From Agrobacterium salinitolerans (GTDB taxonomy: Bacteria > Pseudomonadota > Alphaproteobacteria > Rhizobiales > Rhizobiaceae), in assembly GCF_002008225.1 (NCBI RefSeq), contig NZ_MRDH01000037.1, positions 351,113 to 415,112 on the forward strand: DNA of 64,000 bases, written 5' to 3'. The position numbers and the translations under genes were made by a program. This document shows, piece after piece, positions 17,752 through 25,702 of the stretch. The notes beneath the pieces are model-generated. The model was given only the letters and a program-made list of their open reading frames with translations, was not told the origin of the DNA and did not search any database. Each line of letters opens with the position of its first letter. Position 1 is the first letter of the stretch.

Positions 17752-19125
17752 ATGGTCGACACCGAAGCGAAAAAACAACAAAGCCGGCGCCGCATCGCCG
17801 TGGTTGGAACGGGAATTTCCGGTTTGTCGGCGGCTTGGCTTTTGTCGCAACGGCACGATGTAACTGTTTTCGAAGCTGCTGATCGCATCGGCGGCCACAC
17901 CAATACGGTGACGTTCAGGACGGACCACGGACAAGTCCATGTCGACACCGGATTCATTGTCTACAACGAGCAGACCTATCCCAATCTCACCGCTCTTTTT
18001 CGAACACTGGACGTGGCCACGGCGGCTTCGAACATGTCTTTCGCTGTTTCTCTGGATGATGGCGGTTTCGAATATTCCGGCGGAACCGGCCTTGGCCTGC
18101 TGGCCCAGAAGTCCAATATCCTGAGGCCACGTTTCTGGGCGATGCTTGCGGACCTTTTGCGCTTTTACCGCAACGCCCCACGGGACCTGCATGTGATGGG
18201 CGATCTGTCTCTCGATGAATATCTCTCCCGCAATCGGTATGGTTCAGCGTTTCGCGACGATCATCTTTATCCCATGGCTGCGGCCATCTGGTCCACGCCG
18301 GCCATGGAGGTCGGCCGTTATCCGGCGGCGCATTTCATCAAATTCTGCCGCAATCACGGCCTGCTGTTGCTGCGCAATCGGCCGGTCTGGCGCACCGTCG
18401 TCGGTGGCTCGCGCGAATATGTGAAACGCATCACGGCGCCTTTTGCGGATCGAATTCGCCTGTCGACACCAGTGAAGCGCATCCACCGCCTGCCGGACGG
18501 CGTCGAAATCACTACTGCGGACGGCGAAGCCGTGCGCTTCGATGAGGTGGTGATCGCAACCCATGCGGATCAGGCGCTCGACATCCTTGCCGACGCAACA
18601 CGCGCCGAACGGCGCATTCTCGGCGCTTTTACCTATACCCAAAACCGCGCCGTGCTTCACACCGACAGCAGCTTCATGCCGCGCCGCCGCGCTGCCTGGT
18701 CAAGCTGGAACTATGTGGCCGACACGCGCATTAAAACGGGCCAGCCGAGCATTACCTACTGGATGAACAGGCTTCAGCCGCTGGGCGAAATCCCGGACGT
18801 TTTCGTAACGCTGAACCCGGCGCGGGAACCGGATCAAGGAAAAATCATCGCCGAGGAAACCTATCACCATCCGGTTTTTGACGCTGGCACCGAACAGATG
18901 CGTCAGGAGCTATGGGCCTTGCAGGGCCTGCGAAACACCTGGTTCTGCGGCGCTTATTTCGGATCCGGTTTCCACGAGGACGGCCTTCAGGCCGGCCTCG
19001 CCGTCGCCGAAGATCTTGGCGGCGTATCCCGCCCATGGAAGGTTGCCGATGACAATGGCCGGATCATTCGCCTGAATTTGGCGACAGTTGCGGCAGGCAC
19101 GGAAGTGATGGAGGTGATGGCATGA
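17752..19125 (+). CDS. FAD-dependent amine-oxidase-family oxidoreductase (lipid cluster)
   Basis: A 457-residue flavoprotein. The dinucleotide-binding fold RRIAVVGTGISGLSAAWLL near 11-29 is followed by VFEAADRIGGHTNT. The C-terminal FAD-contact block is WFCGAYFGSGFHEDGLQ near 398. It belongs to the NAD/FAD-binding group found beside DUF1365 and CFA-like genes in many proteobacteria, distinct from true amine oxidases. Related flavoproteins act as acyl-chain desaturases or reductases in furan or 10-methyl fatty-acid pathways. The ATG at 17752 has GAGGAA 5 nt upstream. It is the first gene of the rightward operon and overlaps the DUF1365 gene by 4 nt. Confidence 0.88.
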   Translation: MVDTEAKKQQSRRRIAVVGTGISGLSAAWLLSQRHDVTVFEAADRIGGHTNTVTFRTDHGQVHVDTGFIVYNEQTYPNLTALFRTLDVATAASNMSFAVSLDDGGFEYSGGTGLGLLAQKSNILRPRFWAMLADLLRFYRNAPRDLHVMGDLSLDEYLSRNRYGSAFRDDHLYPMAAAIWSTPAMEVGRYPAAHFIKFCRNHGLLLLRNRPVWRTVVGGSREYVKRITAPFADRIRLSTPVKRIHRLPDGVEITTADGEAVRFDEVVIATHADQALDILADATRAERRILGAFTYTQNRAVLHTDSSFMPRRRAAWSSWNYVADTRIKTGQPSITYWMNRLQPLGEIPDVFVTLNPAREPDQGKIIAEETYHHPVFDAGTEQMRQELWALQGLRNTWFCGAYFGSGFHEDGLQAGLAVAEDLGGVSRPWKVADDNGRIIRLNLATVAAGTEVMEVMA

Positions 19126-19940
19126 CGTCCCCCCTCAACTCGGCGCTTTTTCCCGGCCATGTAACGCATGCGCGTTTCAAGCCGAAAACCCATAAACTCG
19201 CCTACCGGATTTATTCGCTGCTCCTCGACCTCGATGAGTTGAATGTGCTTGACCGAAAATTGCGGTTTTTCTCCGTAGACCGGTTCAACCTTTTCTCATT
19301 CCACAGCAGGGACCGCGGCAGCCGCAGCGCCATCGGGCTGCGCCAGCAGATCGAAACAGCCATGACGGCGGCAGGCATGCCGGTGGACGGAGGACCGATA
19401 CGTCTGCTCACCATGCCGCGTGTGCTCGGCTGGGCCTTCAACCCACTCAGTGTCTTCTTCTGTTACGGGCGCGACTTGTCGCTCAAAGCTATCCTCTGGG
19501 AAGTGGACAACACGTTTGGCGAGAGACACGCATACCTGATCCCCGTGGAAGCCGGCAAATCGACCGAGATCGTCCAGCGATGCGAAAAGGCCTTTTATGT
19601 CTCGCCTTTCATGGACATGGATCTCCGTTATGTTTTCCGCGTCACCCCACCCGGCGACAGGCTGAAAATCGTCATCGAGACTTTCGACGATGACGGCCTG
19701 GTCCTGACCGCCCGCCATCTGGCCCGACGTGTCGAGTTGACGGACAGCGCACTTGTGAAAGCTTTCTTCGCCATCCCCCTCCTGACGCTCAAGGTCATTC
19801 TGGGCATTCATTGGGAGGCGCTGAAAATTTGGCTGAAGGGTGTGCGTTTCAGAAAACGTCCGCTGCCGCCTGCCAGTCCAGTCTCCTTCCTTCATCCTTC
19901 ATCGTCGCAAACCGAGGCCAAAATTCATGACCCCGTTTGA
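19122..19940 (+). CDS. DUF1365 family protein
   Basis: A 272-residue protein with the full DUF1365 pattern: LFPGHVTHARFKPKTHKLAY at the start, then DRFNLFSFHSRDRG, LLTMPRVLGWAFNPLSVFFCY near 100, FGERHAYLIP, EKAFYVSPFMDMD and VETFDDDGLVLTA-type segments. Many conserved His, Arg and Asp residues suggest an enzyme, but its reaction is not established. It overlaps the FAD oxidoreductase gene by 4 nt and the second CFA-like gene by 14 nt. The three are therefore translated together and probably act on one lipid product. A hydrophobic stretch near 220-235 could associate with the membrane. Confidence 0.9.
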   Translation: MTSPLNSALFPGHVTHARFKPKTHKLAYRIYSLLLDLDELNVLDRKLRFFSVDRFNLFSFHSRDRGSRSAIGLRQQIETAMTAAGMPVDGGPIRLLTMPRVLGWAFNPLSVFFCYGRDLSLKAILWEVDNTFGERHAYLIPVEAGKSTEIVQRCEKAFYVSPFMDMDLRYVFRVTPPGDRLKIVIETFDDDGLVLTARHLARRVELTDSALVKAFFAIPLLTLKVILGIHWEALKIWLKGVRFRKRPLPPASPVSFLHPSSSQTEAKIHDPV

Positions 19941-21159
19941 CAATCTCACGGAATCATCGGTGAAAAATACGCGTCTTGACCGCCGCATCAGCCCTGGCAT
20001 GTGGCTCATCAGCCGGCTGTTGAGCAATATCGACCGAGGAAGATTACATGTTATTCTTCCCGGCGGCGGTTTCATTGAAAAATCCGGCGCAACAAATGGC
20101 AGCGAGGCGACCATTGTCCTGCATAGCTGGCGCGCGCTCCGGCGAATGCTGCTGAACGGCGACATCGGCTTTGCCGAGGGGTTCATCGAAGGCGACTGGA
20201 CAACACCGGATCTGACGGCGCTTATTCGCTTCGCGGCCCAAAATCGCGAGGCGTTCACAAGGTCGATGCGCGGCAGCCTGCCCATGCGCCTTCTCCACCG
20301 CACTGCGCATAGGTTGAATGCCAATACCAGACGGGGCAGCCGCCGCAATATCGAAGCACATTATGATCTCGGCAACGAGTTCTACCGGCAATGGCTCGAT
20401 CCTTCGATGCTGTATTCATCGGCGATCTTCGATGACACGGCGTCTACGCTCGAGGCCGCCCAACTGAAAAAACTGGAACGTATCGTCGATAAACTGCAAT
20501 TGAGTGGCGGCGAAAACATATTGGAGATCGGCTGCGGCTGGGGCGCACTCGCCATTCACCTTGCCACCCAGGCCAAAGCCAACGTCACCGGCATCACCCT
20601 TTCCCCCTCCCAGTTGAAATGGGCAAAAAATGCAGCGGAAAAAACGAAAAGGACAGGCCGCATCGATCTGAGGCTGCAGGATTATCGTGACCTGAATGGC
20701 CAATTCGACAGGATCGTCTCCGTCGAAATGTTCGAAGCAGTCGGCGAGGCCTATTGGCCAAGCTATTTCGAAACGCTGAAAAGATGCCTGAAACCCGGCG
20801 GCCGCGCTGTGCTGCAAATCATTTCGATTGAAGAAAGCCGCTTCGATACATATCGGCGTAAGGCGGATTTCATCCAGAAATACATCTTTCCCGGCGGTTT
20901 TTTGCCCTCGAATGACGCGCTCGAAAAGGCGGTCGGCAAGGCCGGCCTGAAGCTCACGGATAACGAGCTTTTTGGCCAGTCCTATGCGCTCACGCTCGCC
21001 GAATGGCGTCAGCGTTTTCATGCGCGGTGGCAGACGATATCCCTGCTCGGTTTCGATGACCGCTTCCGGCGGCTTTGGGATTATTACCTTTGCTATTGCG
21101 AGGCAGGTTTTGCCGAGGGGACCATAAACGTCGGATTCTACACCATCGAACACGGATAA
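19927..21159 (+). CDS. CFA-synthase-family SAM methyltransferase (second copy)
   Basis: A 410-residue protein with the full two-domain layout of Cfa: an N-terminal lipid-binding domain (WRALRRMLLNGDIGFAEGF near 75) and a SAM domain (NILEIGCGWGALAIHLA near 200; QDYRDLNGQFDRIVSVEMF; KYIFPGGFLPS). Two positions that line the bicarbonate site of E. coli Cfa differ. The Cys139 position reads Ser in MLYSSAIFDD, and the His266 position reads Gln in AVLQIIS. Glu in VEMFEAVG and the late YYLCYCEAGF are kept. The ATG at 19927 has a nearby GAGG and overlaps DUF1365. It may catalyse methyl transfer without ring closure, which is inference. Confidence 0.9.
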   Translation: MTPFDNLTESSVKNTRLDRRISPGMWLISRLLSNIDRGRLHVILPGGGFIEKSGATNGSEATIVLHSWRALRRMLLNGDIGFAEGFIEGDWTTPDLTALIRFAAQNREAFTRSMRGSLPMRLLHRTAHRLNANTRRGSRRNIEAHYDLGNEFYRQWLDPSMLYSSAIFDDTASTLEAAQLKKLERIVDKLQLSGGENILEIGCGWGALAIHLATQAKANVTGITLSPSQLKWAKNAAEKTKRTGRIDLRLQDYRDLNGQFDRIVSVEMFEAVGEAYWPSYFETLKRCLKPGGRAVLQIISIEESRFDTYRRKADFIQKYIFPGGFLPSNDALEKAVGKAGLKLTDNELFGQSYALTLAEWRQRFHARWQTISLLGFDDRFRRLWDYYLCYCEAGFAEGTINVGFYTIEHG

Positions 21160-21186
21160 GGCGGGACCAAACTACGGAGTGAGACA

Positions 21187-21564
21187 ATGATGATCAATGG
21201 ATTGACAGCTGCTTCCGTCCTGTGGCCACTGCTGGTTGCATCCAGCGCCATGGCGGCCGATATCGACGGCAACTGGGCGCGCGGAGACGGCAAGGCGAAA
21301 GTAATGATCGCGCCCTGCGGCGAAAATATCTGCGCCACAAATACCTGGATCAAGCCGGGAACCCCGAAAGAAAAAACCGGGGACCAGCTGATCATGGACA
21401 TAAAGCAGACAGAGGCGGGCAGCTATTCCGGCACCGCTTTCGACCCCCAGCGTGACAAGTCCTACAGGATAACAGTGACAGTGAACGGCAACGGCATGAC
21501 CACGAAAGGCTGTATCGTCGCCGGTCTGCTGTGCAAGGGCATAAACTGGACAAGGATCGACTAG
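21187..21564 (+). CDS. DUF2147 small secreted protein
   Basis: A 125-residue exported protein. The signal peptide runs over about 1-23, with the cut after SSAMA, followed by DIDGNWARGDGKAKVMIAPC. It carries the paired Cys of the DUF2147 family in PCGENICATNTW and KGCIVAGLLCKGINWTRID. The family forms a small lipocalin-like beta barrel in the periplasm with no known ligand. It lies 27 nt after the second CFA-like gene with GGAG close to the start codon, so it is part of the rightward operon. A periplasmic lipid-binding role would fit the context but is not shown. Confidence 0.85.
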   Translation: MMINGLTAASVLWPLLVASSAMAADIDGNWARGDGKAKVMIAPCGENICATNTWIKPGTPKEKTGDQLIMDIKQTEAGSYSGTAFDPQRDKSYRITVTVNGNGMTTKGCIVAGLLCKGINWTRID

Positions 21565-21633
21565 CCACATCTCCACATTGCTTTGCCCTCGCATCTTCGC
21601 TTCCGCATCAATGCCCTGCAAAGGAAAACACCG

Positions 21634-22062
21634 ATGAAGACCTATTTCGCGGCATACCTTGTTACCCTCGTCGCCTTTCTGGTGATCGATTTCATCTGGT
21701 TGAGTACGATGGCGTCGCGCCTTTACCGCCCGGCTATCGGCGATCTTCTGGCGGACAATTTCAGGCTTGCTCCAGCGGTCGTCTTTTACCTCATCTATGC
21801 CGCCGGCCTGACCTTTCTCGCGGTTCGCCCGGCCTTTCAGACGGGGGAATGGACGACCGCGCTGCTTTATGGCGCGGTGGTCGGCTTCATGGCCTACGCC
21901 ACTTACGACCTGACCAATCAGGCGACGTTGAAAAGCTGGTCCACGACCTTGACCGTCGCCGATCTTTTATGGGGAACCTTCGTCTCCGCAGCGGCGGCCA
22001 CAATCGGCTATTTCATCACGGCGCGGCTCGTCGGCCCGCTGGAAAATCCGGCGGGCCTGTGA
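21634..22062 (+). CDS. DUF2177 integral membrane protein
   Basis: A 142-residue protein with four membrane segments (about 4-24, 46-64, 75-95 and 112-132). It shows DUF2177 features: AFLVIDFIWLSTMASRLYRP near 12 and AYATYDLTNQATLKSW near 90. Its function is unknown. The ATG at 21634 is preceded by AAGGAAA. The frame is open 17 codons further upstream without a ribosome site. It sits between the DUF2147 gene and the sigma factor gene in the rightward operon, after a 69-nt gap. Confidence 0.86.
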   Translation: MKTYFAAYLVTLVAFLVIDFIWLSTMASRLYRPAIGDLLADNFRLAPAVVFYLIYAAGLTFLAVRPAFQTGEWTTALLYGAVVGFMAYATYDLTNQATLKSWSTTLTVADLLWGTFVSAAAATIGYFITARLVGPLENPAGL

Positions 22063-22196
22063 TGACGACATCCTCTCTTACCGGCAGCTTCGTTCCGATA
22101 CCCCTGCAGCGTATCCGTTGCCGGGTTCCCGGCATACATCTCTTGTCTTCCTGCGAAAGACGGCTCTATAAAGGAGACGCAGCAAGGAAGGTTCGA

Positions 22197-22739
22197 ATGC
22201 AGGCCACAGAGATCGCAAGCCTTATAAACCGCGTCGGCATGGGTGATCGTTCAGCATTCGTCTCGCTTTACCAGGCGACCAGTCCGAAGCTCTTCGCAAT
22301 CTGCCTGAAAATCCTGCGTGACAGAACGGAAGCCGAAGAGGCGCTGCAGGAAATCTATATCAAGGTCTGGCAGCGGGCCCGAACATTCGCCGCCAGTGCC
22401 GGAAAACCCGCCACATGGCTTGCCGCCATTGCCCGCAACCATGCCATCGACACGATCAGGGCGCGCAAGCCCATAACCGATGACATCGAGGAAGCCTACG
22501 ATCTTGCCGACGAGAGCGTCCGCGATCCTGAGCAGCAGATCGTTCTCGCCGATGAAGGCCGCAGGATCGAAGACTGCATGCGCGAACTTGAGACCGTACA
22601 CGCGCAGGCGGTGCGCCGGGCCTATGTCGAGGGCTTGAGTTATCTCGAACTCGCCGAGGAATTGCGCGTGCCGCTCAACACGGTCAGAACCTGGCTACGA
22701 CGCAGTCTCCTCAAACTCAGAGAGTGCATGCAGCGATGA
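22197..22739 (+). CDS. ECF-family RNA polymerase sigma factor
   Basis: A 180-residue sigma factor with only regions 2 and 4. Region 2 holds KILRDRTEAEEALQEIYIKVW near 40 and ATWLAAIARNHAIDTIRAR near 75. Region 4 holds AYVEGLSYLELAEELRVPLN as a helix-turn-helix near 145. It resembles the SigK/RskA-linked ECF group rather than the RpoE-ChrR group. The ATG at 22197 has AAGGAAGG 5 nt upstream. The frame is open far upstream through the DUF2177 gene but has no homology there. Its stop overlaps the anti-sigma start (ATGA). It probably drives its own cluster from the TGAAAC-N17-CGTA promoters. Confidence 0.92.
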   Translation: MQATEIASLINRVGMGDRSAFVSLYQATSPKLFAICLKILRDRTEAEEALQEIYIKVWQRARTFAASAGKPATWLAAIARNHAIDTIRARKPITDDIEEAYDLADESVRDPEQQIVLADEGRRIEDCMRELETVHAQAVRRAYVEGLSYLELAEELRVPLNTVRTWLRRSLLKLRECMQR

Positions 22740-23446
22740 CCACGGGCGAACAGAGCGGCGGCAAGCATTCGCGCGACGATATCCTCGCCGGTGAATATGT
22801 TCTGGGCGTCCTACCGCTTGAAAAGCGTCGGGAACTGGAACGACGCATGCAGGACGACTCGGCCTTCGCACAGCTGGTACAGCGTTGGGAAGCGGAATTT
22901 TCCGACTTCAATGCCGATTACGAGGAGCACGTACCGAGCGCCACTGTTCTTGAGCGTATCGAACAACGACTGTTCGGAAGCAAGGCCGTCAATACCAATG
23001 GCAGCCTGTGGAATTCCGCATCCTTGTGGCGCTGGATTTCGGTTGCCACCAGCGCAACCGCCGTTGCCGCCGTCGTTTACGCCGCCTTCCCCGAAAAGCG
23101 GCAGGGCACCGCACCGCTGGTGGCCGAACTTGCAACGACGGACAGCCAGGTCAATCTCCTTGCCTCCTACGACGCGGAATCCGGACGGATGCGGATTGTG
23201 CCTGTTGCAACCGGCAAGACCGACGAAAAATCACTGGAATTGTGGCTGGTGATGGACGGCGGCAAGACCCGCTCGCTCGGCGTTTTCCAGCCCGGAACGA
23301 ATGGCGACCTCATCATCCCCGCCGACATGCGCAACAGCATCACCGAAGGCACAACCTTCGCCATCAGCGTCGAACCTTTCGGCGGCTCGCCGACTGGTCA
23401 GGCAACCGGCCCTGTTATCGCTGTCGGCACTGCGCGATGGGGATGA
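22736..23446 (+). CDS. RskA-type membrane anti-sigma factor
   Basis: A 236-residue single-pass membrane protein. Residues about 15-40 (DDILAGEYVLGVLPLEKRRE) form the sigma-binding helix typical of RskA/anti-sigma-K proteins. A membrane segment lies at about 100-116 (ISVATSATAVAAVVYAAF), and the rest is a periplasmic RskA C-terminal domain (LELWLVMDGGKTRSLGVF). It lacks the HxxxCxxC zinc motif and the ChrR cupin, so singlet oxygen sensing by ChrR is not expected. Release would instead follow regulated proteolysis or a conformational signal. The ATG at 22736 overlaps the sigma gene stop by 4 nt. Confidence 0.9.
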   Translation: MTTGEQSGGKHSRDDILAGEYVLGVLPLEKRRELERRMQDDSAFAQLVQRWEAEFSDFNADYEEHVPSATVLERIEQRLFGSKAVNTNGSLWNSASLWRWISVATSATAVAAVVYAAFPEKRQGTAPLVAELATTDSQVNLLASYDAESGRMRIVPVATGKTDEKSLELWLVMDGGKTRSLGVFQPGTNGDLIIPADMRNSITEGTTFAISVEPFGGSPTGQATGPVIAVGTARWG

Positions 23447-23801
23447 AGGTCTAGCGCTTCCCGATTTCGAGGCGAGTCCCGATGACGCGTCACGATAGGA
23501 GATGGGTTGTAACGGTCAGTCTCCGAAACCGACGATGCCCTTGATTTCGGTGAACGACATGCTGGATGCACAACGGGTGTATTTGGGCAAAAATGCTGTG
23601 TTGCGGCCGGGTTTCCGCAGCTTTCCGCGCCAGAAACCGGCAATTGTGGACGAGGACGGGATTGCGGCCGCATCAGCCGACACCACCAACTCCGATGCAC
23701 CCTATCCCACGAACATTGTCCGGCGAAATGGTCTTGTCCTTATGCGCCAGCCGCATCACTATCGGCTTCTCGTCAAATGGCATGAGTGAGAGACCGACAA
23801 G
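23447..23801. other. Gene-poor spacer after the anti-sigma gene
   Basis: About 355 nt. A plus-strand frame of 95 codons (23502-23789) and a minus-strand frame of 100 codons (23398-23700) cross it, but neither has a good ribosome site or any motif I recognise. It may be a decayed gene or a junction between two accessory segments. Confidence 0.4.
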
Positions 23802-24956
23802 ATGTCCACATTCACATTCGCAACCGTCCCGCAGATAATCGCAGGCCCCGGTAGTATCTCAAGACTTTCGGAGCTGAAGACCGGACTTGGGTCGCGTATT
23901 CTGGTAATTTCCGACGATGGCGTCGTCAGGGCTGGGCTTGTTCAGCCCGCCCTTGCAAGTCTTTCGGAGGGCGGGGCCGAAACATCGATCTTCACCGGCG
24001 TTGTCGCTGATCCTCCGGAAGCCGTCATCCACGACGCTGTGGCGCGTGCAATCGAATTCGGGGCCACCGGCATACTAGGCATCGGCGGCGGCTCATCGCT
24101 TGATGTCGCGAAACTCGTGGCGCTGTTGGCAAGGAGCGGTGAAGCGCTCTGCGATATTTACGGGGTCGGCAAGGTGACCGGTGAACGCCTGCCATTGGTG
24201 CTGGCGCCGACGACGGCCGGCACCGGATCGGAAGTCACACCGATTTCCATCGTTACCACGGATGCACACCAGAAAAAGGGTGTCGTGTCGCCAACCCTGC
24301 TGCCGGATGCGGCCATCCTGGACGCAAGTCTGACAGTCGGCCTTCCTCCGTCGGTAACGGCGGCGACGGGAATTGATGCGATGGTCCACGCCATCGAGGC
24401 TTTCACCTCCGCAAGCGCGAACAACAATCCTGTTTCCCGCACACTTGCCAAAGAGGCGCTCCGGCTACTTGGAGCAAATATCGAGGCCGCCGTAAAGAAC
24501 GGGACCGACATGGTTGCCAGACAGGCCATGCTGCTTGGTGCGATGTTGGCCGGTCAGGCCTTTGCCAACTCGCCGGTGGCGGCCGTTCATGCTCTCGCCT
24601 ACCCGATTGGCGGTCTCTATCATGTTCCACACGGGCTCTCCAACAGCCTGGTCCTGCCGCATGTGTTGCATTTCAACGCAACGGTGTGCGGCGATGCCTA
24701 TGCGGAACTGGCGCCATGTCTTTTTCCTCAGCTGGAGCCTGCCGACAGGTCAGGACGACTTGCCGGCTTCCTGGAAGGGCTGGCCTTGCTTCCCGTGCGC
24801 CTGAACCTGCCGGTGCGACTGAGAGATGTTGGAATACCAAAAGACGGGCTTGCCTTGCTGGCGGAAAATGCGATGGAACAGACACGCCTGCTGGTTAACA
24901 ATCCACGCACGGTGTTGCTGTCCGATGCCGCCAGAATCTACGAAGATGCTTGGTAG
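23802..24956 (+). CDS. Iron-containing alcohol dehydrogenase family protein
   Basis: A 384-residue group III dehydrogenase, of the family that includes Fe-alcohol dehydrogenases and maleylacetate reductase. NAD(P)-binding is in TGILGIGGGSSLDVAK near 96. Metal ligands fall in TGIDAMVHAIEAF near 195 (Asp, His), AVHALAYPIGG near 265 and YHVPHGLSNSLVLPHVL near 275. The substrate could be a short-chain alcohol, a lactaldehyde-type compound or maleylacetate. No chlorocatechol or hydroxyquinol genes lie nearby, which makes the last less likely. It has no clear operon partner. The GFA gene follows in the same direction after 159 nt. Confidence 0.88.
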   Translation: MSTFTFATVPQIIAGPGSISRLSELKTGLGSRILVISDDGVVRAGLVQPALASLSEGGAETSIFTGVVADPPEAVIHDAVARAIEFGATGILGIGGGSSLDVAKLVALLARSGEALCDIYGVGKVTGERLPLVLAPTTAGTGSEVTPISIVTTDAHQKKGVVSPTLLPDAAILDASLTVGLPPSVTAATGIDAMVHAIEAFTSASANNNPVSRTLAKEALRLLGANIEAAVKNGTDMVARQAMLLGAMLAGQAFANSPVAAVHALAYPIGGLYHVPHGLSNSLVLPHVLHFNATVCGDAYAELAPCLFPQLEPADRSGRLAGFLEGLALLPVRLNLPVRLRDVGIPKDGLALLAENAMEQTRLLVNNPRTVLLSDAARIYEDAW

Positions 24957-25115
24957 GCAAGGGTCAGCGCCTCCTTATCTCCACTTCGACATGTCGGCGC
25001 AAAAGTTCTGATATTCTTCCCGACTGTTACCTTTATCAAAGTCGACTGCTCCGATACGGTTGTGGCGGGGATATTCGGAGCCGAAAAGTCCGGGTTCAGA
25101 ACTGGGAACAACATT

Positions 25116-25505
25116 GTGCGCTTGGCCCATTGCTCATGTCGTCAGCTAACTGTCGTGACAAATGGAGAACCCCGCAAGGTATCCGTTTGTCACTGTCGTG
25201 CGTGCCAGCATCGCACCGGCTCAGCGTTCGGCGTCGCAGTGTTTTATGAAGCCGATCAAGTCACTGCGTCGGGAGAATACAAAACCTACATGCGGCCCGG
25301 AGATAGCGGAAAGAACCTGGAGTTCCGCTTCTGCCCCGCCTGCGGATCCACGGTTTATTGGTTACCGGAATTTCGGCCCAGGCTCGTCGCCATCGCCCTG
25401 GGCTGTTTTGAAGATTCAAGCGCCATGGAACCAACGCAGAGCGTTTATGAGGAGACCCGCCATGCCTGGGTGTCTCTATCTATTCGAGATTCTGGAGAAA
25501 AATGA
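25116..25505 (+). CDS. GFA (CENP-V/GFA) family zinc protein
   Basis: A protein of about 129 residues with the zinc ligands of the glutathione-dependent formaldehyde-activating (GFA) fold: AHCSCRQLTV at the start, CHCRACQHRTGSAFGV near 30 and FRFCPACGSTVYW near 75. Only founding members have been linked to S-hydroxymethylglutathione formation, and most members are of unknown function. The start is unclear. A GTG at 25116 has GGGAA 7 nt upstream, a TTG at 25122 begins at the family's usual first residue, and the frame is open back to a GTG at 25062. Formaldehyde or aldehyde handling with the nearby dehydrogenase is possible but unproven. Confidence 0.78.
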   Translation: MRLAHCSCRQLTVVTNGEPRKVSVCHCRACQHRTGSAFGVAVFYEADQVTASGEYKTYMRPGDSGKNLEFRFCPACGSTVYWLPEFRPRLVAIALGCFEDSSAMEPTQSVYEETRHAWVSLSIRDSGEK

Positions 25506-25591
25506 AGCGGCAAGGCTCCGCCATGGGCTTTCAGGTCCCCTGATCCGGCTCCAGTGAAACAGACAAATTTTAAAGAGGCTATAAAACCGTG

Positions 25592-25620
25592 TTGACTCGG
25601 CCTAGCATTTAGACTTTTTT
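25592..25620 (+). promoter_or_regulatory. Candidate promoter of the LacI-led catabolic operon
   Basis: TTGACT at 25592-25597 is a good -35 element. With 17 nt spacing the -10 position is a weak all-T hexamer, so the -10 is uncertain. The tandem operators begin immediately downstream. Confidence 0.4.
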
Positions 25621-25621
25621 G

Positions 25622-25646
25622 TAAAGCGGTTTAGTAAATCGCTTTA
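25622..25646 (+). promoter_or_regulatory. Tandem LacI-type operators
   Basis: Two copies of the palindromic pattern TAAA-n-CG-n-TTTA lie side by side: TAAAGCGGTTTA (25622-25633) and TAAATCGCTTTA (25635-25646). Their centres are 13 bp apart. Together they form an outer perfect inverted repeat, TTGTAAAGCG with CGCTTTACAA. A central CG in such a palindrome is the hallmark of LacI/GalR-family sites, and the regulator gene starts about 57 nt downstream. Confidence 0.8.
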
Positions 25647-25702
25647 CAAGCCAAACAGAGGTCGAAAAGACCCGGTAGAGTGGAACAGAAAGCGGGAGTG
25701 TG

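Noticed and set aside
21531..22196. Upstream extension of the ECF sigma frame
   Set aside because: The frame is open here but overlaps the DUF2177 gene in another frame, and sigma homology starts at the ATG at 22197, which has a good ribosome site.
25122..25505. TTG start for the GFA-family gene
   Set aside because: It would begin at the family's usual first residue, but the GTG two codons earlier has a better-placed ribosome site; the issue stays open.
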